64,000 nucleotides of DNA from Betaproteobacteria bacterium Ga0077532 (GCA_001464895.1 LNEE01000062.1:438333-502332); one strand, 5' to 3'; shown: positions 41,788-50,827, counted from the first letter of the stretch. The notes: generated by a model not told the origin, from the letters alone. Numbers and translations are program-made.

Positions 41788-44160
41788 TCAGTCGTCGGGC
41801 GGTTTGTGGAGGGGTAGATCCGCCATCCATTGCGCAGCACCCGCGTACAGGCCGAGTGCGGTGGAGGCTGCGTTCCCGGGGATCGCGAACATCGCGTCCG
41901 CACTTGCCCGCATGTCCCGGGGAGACAGTGCTCTTTCCGGATGGCGCCGCATCTCGAGTGTGCTGGACGCTGCCTTGGCGGTCGGCAGATACGGTGCGAG
42001 GATGGCCTTCATGGCCTCTGCGTTGGCGCGCGGCAGCGTCCTGGGCATGAGTACCTTGATCTCGTTGAAGTAGGTTGCCGACGGCGAAAGCTCGGGTTTG
42101 TCAGTCCTCAACTGGGCCTGCACCGCGCGGGCCGCGTTCAGTCCGCTGAGCACTGCACCCTCCACGCAGATCACGTCGATGTCGTTCGCCACGAAATCGC
42201 CAGCGAGAAAGAGGTTCGGGATCTCGGTCACGGTCTCCGGCCGCCAGGGCTCGCTGCCCACCTCGTTGAGGAACAGAGGCTCGTTGACGTTCATTTGCAG
42301 GTACGTCCGAGAGAAGTCGACATCCTGCTCGACATCGAATGGTATGAAGCGGCGCAGGTCCGAGAGGATCTCCCGCGCTGCATCGTCCTTGGTCATGCCC
42401 TCGATCCGGTAGAAGTCTGTGACTGCCACGCTGAGATGCGTCGGCGCGGTCTTGTCCGGAATCGGAGGGCCGCCCGCCGAAGGCTTCTCGCGCGACCACA
42501 GCTGAGAATTGTCGAAGAAGCTGATCGCGTATCGCGAGTCGCGCAGCACCACATGGTGCTCGGGGATGCCTTCGAGCTTCCGGTTGAAGTACAGGTCCAG
42601 CACGGCTGTGACCCCTGATTGCAGCTTCCGAACGGCGGCCATGCCCGGCAGGCGGTCCCGGAGATCCGAGACGATTCCGGCGAGGGCGAGGGGCGGCACC
42701 GCCATGATCACGTAGTCGGGCTCGAACTCGGCCCGCTGCTCCGGTCCGGCAGAATCGTCCTGACGCTCGCCATCGTTGTTGCTGCGAGGCCATCGGGTGT
42801 CGGATGGGCGGAACGCGAGCTCGCTCACCCGCCCTGTCGCCTTGTTGAACCCGAACCGGCTCACCTTCATGCCGCGGTGGATCCGACACGGAATCTTCTC
42901 GCCGCCATCGGAGTCTTCAAGCTTCTCCGCCAACATCTCGAAAAGCGTGCCGTCGACATTCGACTTCAACACCCGGAGTGCCGGGTCAGGGTCTGCCAAC
43001 GTGAACGCCAGATGCTTCTGGTACGCGTAGGCGGAGCTGTAGTACGCCGGTACCGCAAACGCCCTCAACAACAAGTGCTCGTGGATCTTCAGGGACTCCT
43101 CGGATGCGTACCACCGGGAGGAGAGGAAGCCGTGCACGCTGACACGGTCGAGATAGCGTGCGGGATCCAGCGGCTCGCTCACGAGGTCCAGCGCGGAATA
43201 CAGTACGAGAAAGGAGTCGGGCAGACTGGTGATCCCGGCGAGCATGTTCTCCGCCCACTGTTCGGTCTTGCCGAGCTTCTTCAGCTTGTGGGTGCGGCGC
43301 TTCATGGGCGTCGAGCCCGGATGCATGTGGAGGTAGTGATCCCGCGGCTCGAAATGGGTGTCCCGGTCCAGCCCGATATCCTTCATGAGACGCCAGAAGT
43401 TGACGTACCAGTTGAGGTACATGTGGTAGCAGTGTTCGTGGCACTCATCATCGCTGATGTCGAGGATCCACGTCTCGTTGAAGCGTTTGCGAACGCTGAT
43501 GCGGTACTTGGCCTTGCTTTTCGGATCCGTCTCCGTGATTTCCCAATGCCGTGCGCTCTCGTCCCAATGCTTCGCACTCTTTCCAGACGGGGCACGCCAA
43601 AGACGCTTGGCTGTGAAGGTGGGTGGCTGGGAGCGGCGCACTGCCAGTTCCTTGGAGAGGTCGTCGTCCTTGCCGCGATCACGCTTCCTGGTCATTCGGT
43701 CCTTTCGCGTCCAGAGCCATCTGTCGATGGTCCATTGCAGCCACGCAGGAAAGGCGTTGGCGGCGTCCAAGTCCGTGGAAAGCGCCTTCACTTCCGTGTC
43801 GGAAAGAGAACGATCCGCGCGCAGGCGGATTGGCCATTCGATTTGCGACCCGAAGCGTCGTTCGACGCGCGCGCGCATCTCCTTCGGGTCGATGGCGTTC
43901 ACCGGCTCGGGAAACTCCGCCTGCAGGATTGCCTTGAGTGGCAGGCGCATCGGATTGGCCCCGAGCTTCCCGCCGAGATTCGCACTCTGCTCGAACACCT
44001 GTACCTCGAAGCCGCGCGCCCTGAGTTCCCATGCCGCGGTCAGGCCCGCAATGCCCGCGCCGACGATTGCGACTCTCACCGGGCGCACTTTCTCGTCCGC
44101 ACCGGCGCCTTTCGCGTCACTGCCTTCGCCCGAAGTCCTTTCGCCATTGCCACCGCTCAT
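41788..44160 (-). CDS. FAD-dependent amine-oxidase/phytoene-desaturase-like oxidoreductase
   Basis: A 790-residue flavoprotein. After a polar N-terminus, the FAD motif is VRVAIVGAGIAGLTAAWELR (GAGIAG at 34-39), with the adenosine Glu58 in VQVFEQSANLGGKLG. The C-terminal FAD motif is NLFLAGDFVANDIDVICVEG and SGLNAARAV. This pairing is that of phytoene desaturase, hydroxysqualene dehydroxylase and related isoprenoid desaturases. The protein is longer than these (about 500), with a charged insertion near 130-200 (MTRKRDRGKDDDLSKEL) and a C-terminal extension of about 100. It lies between the decarboxylase-like gene and a small thioredoxin-like gene. The substrate is unknown, but isoprenoid context is plausible. 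Confidence 0.82.
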   Translation of the reverse strand: MSGGNGERTSGEGSDAKGAGADEKVRPVRVAIVGAGIAGLTAAWELRARGFEVQVFEQSANLGGKLGANPMRLPLKAILQAEFPEPVNAIDPKEMRARVERRFGSQIEWPIRLRADRSLSDTEVKALSTDLDAANAFPAWLQWTIDRWLWTRKDRMTRKRDRGKDDDLSKELAVRRSQPPTFTAKRLWRAPSGKSAKHWDESARHWEITETDPKSKAKYRISVRKRFNETWILDISDDECHEHCYHMYLNWYVNFWRLMKDIGLDRDTHFEPRDHYLHMHPGSTPMKRRTHKLKKLGKTEQWAENMLAGITSLPDSFLVLYSALDLVSEPLDPARYLDRVSVHGFLSSRWYASEESLKIHEHLLLRAFAVPAYYSSAYAYQKHLAFTLADPDPALRVLKSNVDGTLFEMLAEKLEDSDGGEKIPCRIHRGMKVSRFGFNKATGRVSELAFRPSDTRWPRSNNDGERQDDSAGPEQRAEFEPDYVIMAVPPLALAGIVSDLRDRLPGMAAVRKLQSGVTAVLDLYFNRKLEGIPEHHVVLRDSRYAISFFDNSQLWSREKPSAGGPPIPDKTAPTHLSVAVTDFYRIEGMTKDDAAREILSDLRRFIPFDVEQDVDFSRTYLQMNVNEPLFLNEVGSEPWRPETVTEIPNLFLAGDFVANDIDVICVEGAVLSGLNAARAVQAQLRTDKPELSPSATYFNEIKVLMPRTLPRANAEAMKAILAPYLPTAKAASSTLEMRRHPERALSPRDMRASADAMFAIPGNAASTALGLYAGAAQWMADLPLHKPPDD

Positions 44161-44303
44161 CGTGGTCCCCTATGGACGACGCTTTCGTCATTCGAGAATA
44201 AGTCGATATCATCGGGGCAACAAGAAGTCTGTGATCAAACGACACGACCTTGGTCGGTGTGTGCAGATCTGTCCGATTCGTTCCAATCCTCGGAGTTATT
44301 CGG

Positions 44304-44708
44304 ATGCGCCAGAACCCTCATGTCCCGGTCAGAGACAAGTCCGAAGATGCTACGTCCGGCATGGCCGCCGAGCTGAAATGTGTTCAAGCAGATACCGGTG
44401 AGCCTGGCATCTTTGTTGTGCTTATCAAGCGCGATGGAATCGTGCTGAACATGGACATCGGTCGCGTCAAAGAGATCGCCGATGTTCTCTACGAAGCGAT
44501 CGGTTTGGAGGAGTTCCTCGTGATCGACTCGGGTCGGGATCCAGGGGTTTTCCAGACGCTTGGCGTCGAGCCGAGCACTCCGAAGCTCCTCATGTTCCAG
44601 AAGGGACAACTGGTGCCACCCGTTTGGCTGGTGGATCCGGAACGACCCGATGTCGGGTCGTGGCTCGCGGCGCTCGAGAAGGCGGGCGTCGCGTTACCTG
44701 AACGGTAA
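44304..44708 (+). CDS. small thioredoxin-fold-like hypothetical protein
   Basis: 134 residues from the ATG at 44304 (CGGAG upstream). Its middle, VVLIKRDGIVLNMDIGRVKE, and the end, FQTLGVEPSTPKLLMFQKGQ followed by LVPPVWLVDPERPDVGSWL, suggest a thioredoxin-like fold with the conserved cis-Pro turn (STPKLLMF). The CxxC is absent; the only Cys is in ELKCVQA. It could be a scaffold or chaperone rather than a redox enzyme. It is divergent from the flavoprotein gene with 143 bp between. Confidence 0.55.
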   Translation: MRQNPHVPVRDKSEDATSGMAAELKCVQADTGEPGIFVVLIKRDGIVLNMDIGRVKEIADVLYEAIGLEEFLVIDSGRDPGVFQTLGVEPSTPKLLMFQKGQLVPPVWLVDPERPDVGSWLAALEKAGVALPER

Positions 44709-45058
44709 GAGCAGACTGCATCACCGCAGGTGCCAAACAGGAGGACGAGATCCAGGGCGAAGACCGATAAGCGACGTCGATGAAGGTGGTCGGGACGTCT
44801 TGATCTACGGCTGTGTCGACGTCGGCGATCTGGTTCGTCGGCTGGCACAGAACGCCGACTACCGATCGCTGATCTCGATGCCGATAACGTTGGCAGCACA
44901 CCGGTTGTTGCGATGATTCAGTTCGAAGTGCTGTCCCAGCCGGGTTACCTCCGAGAAGACGTACGCTGGTGTCCACTTCGTAGCCCCACACAAGGCGCAA
45001 CGGCGGATGCTCGAAGGCGCGCGGGCACCCTCAGGCGTCCGCGCGTTCCCACCCCGCC
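44709..45058. other. 350-bp intergenic region, no gene assigned
   Basis: Between the thioredoxin-like gene and the 3' end of the repeat protein. Short open frames exist on both strands (for example RLVWGYEVDTSV on minus and DVGDLVRRLAQNADYRSL on plus), but none has a start with a ribosome-binding site or a recognisable family. A decayed gene is possible. Confidence 0.5.
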
Positions 45059-46705
45059 TTACGGCGCCTTAGTCATCCAATACTGCCCCGACACCTCGGC
45101 GCAGTTCGCCATCTGCAGCTGGTTGTTCTTCCCGTCGTTCACGACATCGAGACACTTGCCCGGCCCCGTGAAGAGCGTGCGCAGGCGGACGTGGCCGGCC
45201 TGTGCGGTGTTCTCGAAGCCCCACATCTGCCCCGACACCGCCGCGCAGTCGGCCATCTGCAGCCGGTTGTTCTTGCCGTCGTTGACGATGTCGAGGCAGC
45301 GATTGGCGCCCGTGAACTGAGTCTTCAGACGGAAGCTGCCCGGCGCCTCCTTTGCGGGTTCCATCGTCCAGGCCTGACCGGAGTAGGCGCCGCATGGGGC
45401 CATCTGCACGCGGTTGTTCTTCCCGTCGTTCACGATGTCCAGACAGTTGTTGGCGCCCGTGAACATCGAGCGGAACTTCGCGGCGGTGCCCTGGGGGGCG
45501 GCCGGTGCCTGGGTTTGCGGCGGTGCGGGGTCAGGCTTGGGTTGCGGGGCTGGCGTCGGCGCGGGGGGCGGTGCGGGCGCCGGCTGCGGCTGAGCTTCCA
45601 TCGCGAGGTTCGTCGTCCAGGCCTGACCGGAGTAGTTGCCGCACGCAGCCATCTGCACCTGGTTGTTCTTCCCGTCGTTCACGATGTCGAGGCACCTGCC
45701 GGGGCCCGTGAAGAGCGTCCGCAGGCGGAGGCTGCCTCCCGTCGATTCCACGGTCCACACCTGGCCCGAGTAGGCGCCGCAGTCGGCCATCTGCAGCCGG
45801 TTGTTCTTCCCGTCGTTCACGATGTCGAGGCACTTGCCGGGGCCCGTGAACTGGGTCTTCAGGCGCACGGCGCCGGGGGCTTCCCGCGTCGGTTCGATCT
45901 GCCAGATCTGACCCGAGTAGTTGCCGCAGTCGGCCATGTGGACGCGGTTGTTCTTCCCATCGTTCACGATATCGAGGCACTTGCCGCCACCCGTGAACAT
46001 CGTGCGCAGGCGCGCCTGCGTGCTCGGCTGCTGCGCGGGAGCCTGTGTCGGTTGGGGGTCAGGCTCGGCCTGCTGGACGGGAGGCGGCGGCGCCAGGGGC
46101 GGCGGTGCGGGCTCCGTGGCGACAGGCGGTGGGGCGGTCGGTGTCGGGGCCGTGGGCGCTGCGCTGCCTTGACCACCCGCGGGTTCCAGCGTCCACATCG
46201 CGCTCCACCAGCCCTGCTGGATCGGCCCCGACTGCAGGGCGCCGTTCTCGATGTGCAGGTACTGATCGGGCTTCCACCGGTTACGGATGCGCGCGAACGG
46301 TGCGCCCTGCACGTTATCGACCACCCACATGGCGCTCCACCAGCCCGGCTGGATGGGCCCCGATTGCAGCGCGCCGTATTCGATGTGCAGGTACTGATCG
46401 CCCTTCCATCGGTTCCGCAGTTTCACGAACTCAGTGCCGGGCACGCCCTCGACGATCCACATGGCGCTCCACCAGCCCGGCTGGATGGGACCGGCCTGCG
46501 CCGCCCCGTATTCGATGTGGACGTACTGATCCGGCTTCCAGCGGTTCTTGATCCAGCTGAGCGACTGGGAATGGGCAGCGAACGAGAGCGAAAGCAGGCT
46601 GCCGAAGAGCAGCGTGACGATCGTCCGGAGCCAATGGCTCTGGCGCGAGATGATGTTGGATTCCGGCCGGCGGGCCTGGATGCGTTGCGAAGGCGTGGAT
46701 GTCAC
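45059..46705 (-). CDS. secreted repeat protein: three tryptophan-rich repeats plus two ricin-like trefoils
   Basis: A 548-residue secreted protein from a GTG. A signal peptide lies at about residues 25-48. Part 1 (49-175) has three 44-residue repeats of NRWKPDQYLHIE...GPIQPGWWSAMW. Part 2 (230-367) has three repeats of LRTLFTGPGKCLDIVNDGKN ...QMADCG.YSGQ.W. Part 3 (409-548) has three more. Triplets of this size with QxW-like ends are what a ricin-B-type beta-trefoil lectin needs, so two trefoils are likely. Pro/Ala/Gln-rich linkers lie at 181-229 and 370-408. The Cys pair in each repeat probably makes a disulfide. It should bind carbohydrate outside the cell. No catalytic domain is present. 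Confidence 0.82.
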   Translation of the reverse strand: MTSTPSQRIQARRPESNIISRQSHWLRTIVTLLFGSLLSLSFAAHSQSLSWIKNRWKPDQYVHIEYGAAQAGPIQPGWWSAMWIVEGVPGTEFVKLRNRWKGDQYLHIEYGALQSGPIQPGWWSAMWVVDNVQGAPFARIRNRWKPDQYLHIENGALQSGPIQQGWWSAMWTLEPAGGQGSAAPTAPTPTAPPPVATEPAPPPLAPPPPVQQAEPDPQPTQAPAQQPSTQARLRTMFTGGGKCLDIVNDGKNNRVHMADCGNYSGQIWQIEPTREAPGAVRLKTQFTGPGKCLDIVNDGKNNRLQMADCGAYSGQVWTVESTGGSLRLRTLFTGPGRCLDIVNDGKNNQVQMAACGNYSGQAWTTNLAMEAQPQPAPAPPPAPTPAPQPKPDPAPPQTQAPAAPQGTAAKFRSMFTGANNCLDIVNDGKNNRVQMAPCGAYSGQAWTMEPAKEAPGSFRLKTQFTGANRCLDIVNDGKNNRLQMADCAAVSGQMWGFENTAQAGHVRLRTLFTGPGKCLDVVNDGKNNQLQMANCAEVSGQYWMTKAP

Positions 46706-46922
46706 GTGAAGCGCTCCCTCTTGGGTGAAGCTCTGGACCCTGCGCTGTCGACGCGCCTTCGGGGCCGGTCGCGGTCAGGGAGTCTGGACATGCAACCGAA
46801 GCCCGAAGAGTGGTGTCGGGCCGTGACGTGCAACGCAGCCGCCGTGCCAGCGCCACGCCGCGATGGCAATGCCCAGGGGGGCGGGCGAGAATCCGGCCCT
46901 CGCGAACCGAAGGATGTCCCGA

Positions 46923-47705
46923 ATGAATGCAGACCTCGAAGCCGGCGTGCAGGACCTCCTCGCCGCCCGCGCCACCCGTTCGATCATTCCCGATCTCGCA
47001 GGGGCGAGACAGCCGGTGACGCACCAGGATGGCTATCGCATGCAGGCCGCGCTGGCCGAGCGCTGGGACGATCGCATCGTCGGTTGGAAGGTGGGCGCCA
47101 CGTCGAAACAGGTGCAGGCGCTCTTCGGTGTTCCGGGGCCGCTCTACGGGCCCGTGTTCGCGCGGACCGTGGCACAGAGCGCCGCGCGGTGTCGCGTGGC
47201 GGACTTCCAGCACCGCATGCTCGAATCCGAATTCGCCTTCCGCTTCGGCCGCGACCTGCCGGCGCGCGCGGCACCCTACACCCGTGAGGAGGTCCTCGAT
47301 GCCGTCGAGGCGTTGATCCCCGCGATCGAGATCATCAGCCCGCGCTTCGACCGGCTCACCGTCGACCGCATCCCGCAGCTCATCGCCGACTGCGGTGGGA
47401 ACGGGGGCGCAGTGCTGGGGGCGCCCGTGCACGACTGGCGATCGCTCGACCTGCCGTCGCTGCCGGTGGAACTGCGCATCGACGGTGTGCTGAAGCAGGC
47501 GGGCACCGGGGCGGCCGTGCTGGGCGACCCGCGGAACGTGCTCGAGTGGTTCGTCGAGACGTTCCGGGTGCAGGGCCTCGACATCGCCAAGGGTCTGTTC
47601 GTGATGACCGGCACGATGACCGGCATCCATGCACCCGCGCCCGGCGAGCAGGCCGTCGCCGATTTCGGCGCGCTCGGCACCGTCGAGGTCGTGTTCGAGG
47701 CGTGA
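46923..47705 (+). CDS. 2-keto-4-pentenoate hydratase family protein
   Basis: A 260-residue fumarylacetoacetase-fold protein of the MhpD/DmpE type. Markers are VGWKVGATSKQVQALFGVPG, PLYGPVFARTV, the metal-ligand region ESEFAFRFGRDLP, VEALIPAIEIISPRF, and near the C-terminus KGLFVMTGTMTGIHAPAPGE. These enzymes hydrate 2-oxopent-4-enoate or decarboxylate 4-oxalocrotonate in meta-cleavage pathways, but no such pathway genes are adjacent. AAGGA at 46910-46914 favours the ATG at 46923 over the one at 46914. It converges with the amidase gene four bases away. Confidence 0.85.
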   Translation: MNADLEAGVQDLLAARATRSIIPDLAGARQPVTHQDGYRMQAALAERWDDRIVGWKVGATSKQVQALFGVPGPLYGPVFARTVAQSAARCRVADFQHRMLESEFAFRFGRDLPARAAPYTREEVLDAVEALIPAIEIISPRFDRLTVDRIPQLIADCGGNGGAVLGAPVHDWRSLDLPSLPVELRIDGVLKQAGTGAAVLGDPRNVLEWFVETFRVQGLDIAKGLFVMTGTMTGIHAPAPGEQAVADFGALGTVEVVFEA

Positions 47706-47709
47706 AGCG

Positions 47710-49134
47710 TCAGGTCTCGCGCGCCCACAGCTGGTGGGCCATCACGCCAGCGTCGCGTTCGATGGCTTCCATCGCGTCGAGGATGAGGTCCTCGCGGAAT
47801 CGCCGTCCGATGATCTGCACGCCGGCGGGCAGGCCGTCCACGATGTCCACGGGCACCAGCCCCGCGGGCAGGCTCAGATAGTTCACGCCGTAGCTGTAGA
47901 TGAGCGCATCGAAGAGATCCTTCGTCTGCGTCGGGCCCTGCGCGTCGTAGTTCCACGCATGCGTGGGGCGCAGCATGAACGGCGACAGCACCAGCGGATA
48001 TCGATCGAGGAAGATGTTCCAGGCCCGCGTCATCTTCGTGCGGGCCGCGACCCCGAGGAGGTACCGCTCGCCGTCGGCGACGTCGCCCATCGCGTAGTAC
48101 GCATCGAACACGCGCTGCACATCATCGCTGCCGTGCTTGCGCACGAGCGGGTCGAGCGTCGCGCGGATCTCGGCGAGGGCGATCGACATCCATCCCGCCG
48201 CCGGCTCGGTGATGGGGGGCGGCTCCACTTCCTCGACCGCATAGCCCGCCGCTTCCAGCACGCGTGCCGCACGGTCGAGCGTCTGCGCGATGCCGGGGTG
48301 CATGGGGTATCCGTGCGCGTTCTTCGTGAAGGCCACGCGGATCGGCCCCGCGATCGACGGCCCCTCGAATGGCACCGGTACCCACCACGGATCGCGCTCA
48401 TCGCCGCGGGACATGACGGCGGTGGCCAGGCGGACGTCGCGCACCTCGCGGCAGAGTGCGCCTTGCACCGACATCAGCTGCGCCAGCAGGCCGCGCTCGG
48501 CGACCGCCGACGGATTGAACACGGGGACGCGGCCCACGGTCGGCTTGACGGTGGCCACGCCGCACGCGAACGCCGGGATGCGCAGCGAGCCGCCGATGTC
48601 GTTGCCGTGGTGGATGGGCCCCATGCCCGCCGCTGCTGCCGATCCGGCGCCGCCCGACGAGCCGCCCGACGAGGCGTCAGGCCCCCACGGGTTGCGCGTG
48701 CGGCCATGCAGCGGGCTGTCGGTGGTGGCGCGCATCGAGAACTCGGGCGTCGTGGTGCGGCCGATCACGATGGCGCCCGCGGCGCGCAGGTTGCGCACGA
48801 CCGGCGAGTCGTCCGGCGCGATCACGCCCTCGAACGCCCGCACGCCGTTGGGCGTTGGCATGCCCGCGACGTCGACGTTCTCCTTGATGGTGACCGGCAC
48901 GCCGTGCAGCGGCCCCCACGATTCACCACGGGCCGTGGCGGCGTCGGCCTCGTGCGCCCGCGCCCGTGCCACGTCGAAGCACGGATACACGATGGCGTTC
49001 AGGGCAGGGTTGCAGGCCTCGGCGCGCGCGAGGATGGACTCCATCGCCTCGGTGGCGGAGCACTCGCGGGAGTCGATGTGATCGGCAAGGGCGCTGGCGC
49101 TCAATTGCCAGAGCGGGAGGGTCGGCGACGTCAT
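47710..49134 (-). CDS. amidase signature family hydrolase
   Basis: A 474-residue amidase. The Ser-cisSer-Lys triad is visible: Lys84 in GVPVTIKENVDVAG, Ser159 in DASSGGSSGGAGSAAAAG and Ser183 in GNDIGGSLRIPAFACG, with the canonical 24-residue Ser-Ser spacing. No signal peptide. Relatives hydrolyse amides ranging from small aliphatic to aryl compounds, and GatA differs in context (no gatB or gatC here). The substrate is unknown. It converges with the hydratase gene and has a 335-bp upstream gap. Confidence 0.9.
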   Translation of the reverse strand: MTSPTLPLWQLSASALADHIDSRECSATEAMESILARAEACNPALNAIVYPCFDVARARAHEADAATARGESWGPLHGVPVTIKENVDVAGMPTPNGVRAFEGVIAPDDSPVVRNLRAAGAIVIGRTTTPEFSMRATTDSPLHGRTRNPWGPDASSGGSSGGAGSAAAAGMGPIHHGNDIGGSLRIPAFACGVATVKPTVGRVPVFNPSAVAERGLLAQLMSVQGALCREVRDVRLATAVMSRGDERDPWWVPVPFEGPSIAGPIRVAFTKNAHGYPMHPGIAQTLDRAARVLEAAGYAVEEVEPPPITEPAAGWMSIALAEIRATLDPLVRKHGSDDVQRVFDAYYAMGDVADGERYLLGVAARTKMTRAWNIFLDRYPLVLSPFMLRPTHAWNYDAQGPTQTKDLFDALIYSYGVNYLSLPAGLVPVDIVDGLPAGVQIIGRRFREDLILDAMEAIERDAGVMAHQLWARET

Positions 49135-49469
49135 GGCGGCGGTCTCGGCTGGGGGCTGGTGTCGCGAAACTCCTTGGTCCGATCACCAGCAGCATTGCAT
49201 TCGGGGGCAACGTGCCCCACCTGTCGATCGTGCCGGAATCTTTAGGCGATGGACAGGGTGGGTGACCCCGCGCCCAGGTCCTCGACGACACTGCCCTCGA
49301 TGTTCGGCTTGCCCGATCCGGCATTGCGGATTCGCGTCGGGTGCGCGTGGAGAACCCTGGACAAACAGCGTTGTCGCACTCCGGACTGTTCTTTGGAGCC
49401 CTGTGCATCGGGCAGGCGTTCCACCGCGTGCAGTGCTACCCTCTCCTCTGGATCAAGAAGGGAACAACC
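49135..49469. other. 335-bp divergent intergenic region
   Basis: This stretch lies between the amidase start and the Tim44-like gene start and must contain both promoters. No repeat element, RNA gene or convincing open frame was seen. Confidence 0.5.
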
Positions 49470-50483
49470 ATGCAATCCTCTCGTTTTCGTCACATCTTCC
49501 TGCTGCTCTTCACCGTGTGCCTCGGCCTCACCGTCGTCATCGAGGATGCCGAAGCCCGCCGTCTCGGCGGCGGCAAGTCGATGGGCCGCCAGTCCAACAA
49601 CGTGAGCCAGCGTGAGGCTGCCGCGCCCCAGGGCAGCCCGTCGCAGCAGCAGGCATCGAAGCCTGCCCAGGGCCAGCAGGGTGCCGCGGCGCAGCCGCCG
49701 TCGCGCAATCGCTGGCTCGGCCCGCTGGCTGGTCTCGCTGCCGGTATCGGCATCGCGTCTTTGCTGTCGCACCTCGGCATGGGCGGTGCACTCGCCGAAG
49801 CCATGGGCTCCATGCTCATGATCGGGCTGCTCGTCATGGCCGGCTTCTTCATCTACCGCATGGTGCGCGGCGCCAACGCGAAGAACGGTCAGGGCCCGAA
49901 CATCCCACCCGGCATGCGACCCGCCTACGCCAAACCGGCACCGCTCGACGAACCGCCCGCCCGCCGCGACTACGCCCAGCCGTCGTACGACAATCCCCCG
50001 ACGCAGCGGCAAGCCTTCGGCGCTGCGCCCGCAAGCTCGGGGCCGGTGAGCGTCACCGGCGAGCCGCTCGCGCCGCTGTCGTCTTCGGCGGCGTCGACGG
50101 CGACGTGGACGGTCCCGGCAGATTTCGACGTCGACGGCTTCCTGCGCAGCGCCAAGGTGTACTTCGTGCGGCTTCAGGCCGCGTGGGACGCCGCGGATCT
50201 TGCGGACATCCGCGAATTCACGACGCCCGAGATGTTCGCCGAGATCAAGATGGACCTCTCCGAGCGCGGTGACGGGAAGAACGTGACCGACGTCGTGAGC
50301 GTCGATGCGCAACTGCTCGGCGTCGAGGAGCAGGGCGCGGTGGCTCTCGCGAGTGTCCGCTTCACCGGGACGATGCGCGAGGCGGAAGGTGCTCCCGCCG
50401 AACCGTTCGATGAGGTGTGGAACCTCGTGAAGCCCCTGAAGGGCAAGGACGGCTGGCTGCTGGGCGGCATCCAGCAGGGCTGA
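49470..50483 (+). CDS. Tim44-like domain membrane protein
   Basis: A 337-residue protein. A signal or anchor peptide (FRHIFLLLFTVCLGLTVVIE) is followed by EARRLGGGKSMGRQSNNVSQ, a start typical of bacterial Tim44-domain proteins. A Gln/Pro-rich segment comes next, then two hydrophobic helices (WLGPLAGLAAGIGIASLLSH and MGSMLMIGLLVMAGFFIYRM) and a Pro-rich linker. The C-terminal Tim44-like NTF2 fold (about 215-335) starts FDVDGFLRSAKVYFVRLQAA. The family is common in betaproteobacteria and its role is unknown. The ATG at 49470 is set by the leader. An intrinsic terminator follows. Confidence 0.88.
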   Translation: MQSSRFRHIFLLLFTVCLGLTVVIEDAEARRLGGGKSMGRQSNNVSQREAAAPQGSPSQQQASKPAQGQQGAAAQPPSRNRWLGPLAGLAAGIGIASLLSHLGMGGALAEAMGSMLMIGLLVMAGFFIYRMVRGANAKNGQGPNIPPGMRPAYAKPAPLDEPPARRDYAQPSYDNPPTQRQAFGAAPASSGPVSVTGEPLAPLSSSAASTATWTVPADFDVDGFLRSAKVYFVRLQAAWDAADLADIREFTTPEMFAEIKMDLSERGDGKNVTDVVSVDAQLLGVEEQGAVALASVRFTGTMREAEGAPAEPFDEVWNLVKPLKGKDGWLLGGIQQG

Positions 50484-50504
50484 TCCTCCCCGACCAGCAA
50501 TGAG

Positions 50505-50536
50505 AAAGCCCCGTCGCGGCAACGCGGCGGGGCTTT
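50505..50536 (+). terminator. Rho-independent terminator with GNRA loop
   Basis: The 14-bp stem starts AAAGCCCCG and ends CGGGGCTTT, with one G-T pair, and closes on a GCAA tetraloop; ATCTT follows. It lies 22 bp after the Tim44-like stop. The A-rich left flank lets it also serve the opposing small gene at 50567. Confidence 0.88.
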
Positions 50537-50566
50537 ATCTTGCCCGACTTCCGACGGGCGCAGTCG

Positions 50567-50707
50567 TCAGATCGGGCGGGGCGTCGTGAACGGCGTGGAC
50601 CCACTCTTGCCGACGGCGTCCTTCGTCTTCTTCGCGGCGCGCTTCTCCTTCTGGCTGAGGGCGGGCTGTTTCTTCGTTTCCTTCGTCGAGTGACGTTCCT
50701 TGGCCAT
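50567..50707 (-). CDS. small basic hypothetical protein
   Basis: A 46-residue, Lys-rich protein (MAKERHSTKETKKQPALSQK, then EKRAAKKTKDAVGKSG). GGAG lies just upstream of the ATG at 50707. Similar short KKQPxLSxKEKRAAKK proteins are widespread in betaproteobacteria, without known function; the charge suggests nucleic-acid binding. It converges on the terminator after the Tim44-like gene. Confidence 0.65.
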   Translation of the reverse strand: MAKERHSTKETKKQPALSQKEKRAAKKTKDAVGKSGSTPFTTPRPI

Positions 50708-50827
50708 GGTGGATCTCCGGTGAGTTGGTCCGGACATCCGCCGGACCACGGCGCCAGTATGCGCGTTCGATCCGGCGCGGCGGGTGCGATGTCACACCGA
50801 ATGCGCCTCGGCACTGGTCGCGCCCGC

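Noticed and set aside
34435-44160. Family 2 encapsulin operon (polyprenyl transferase cargo with cNMP-linked regulation)
   Set aside because: The prenyl synthetase and cyclase made this tempting, but no encapsulin shell gene (HK97 fold) or cNMP-binding shell domain is present in the neighbourhood.
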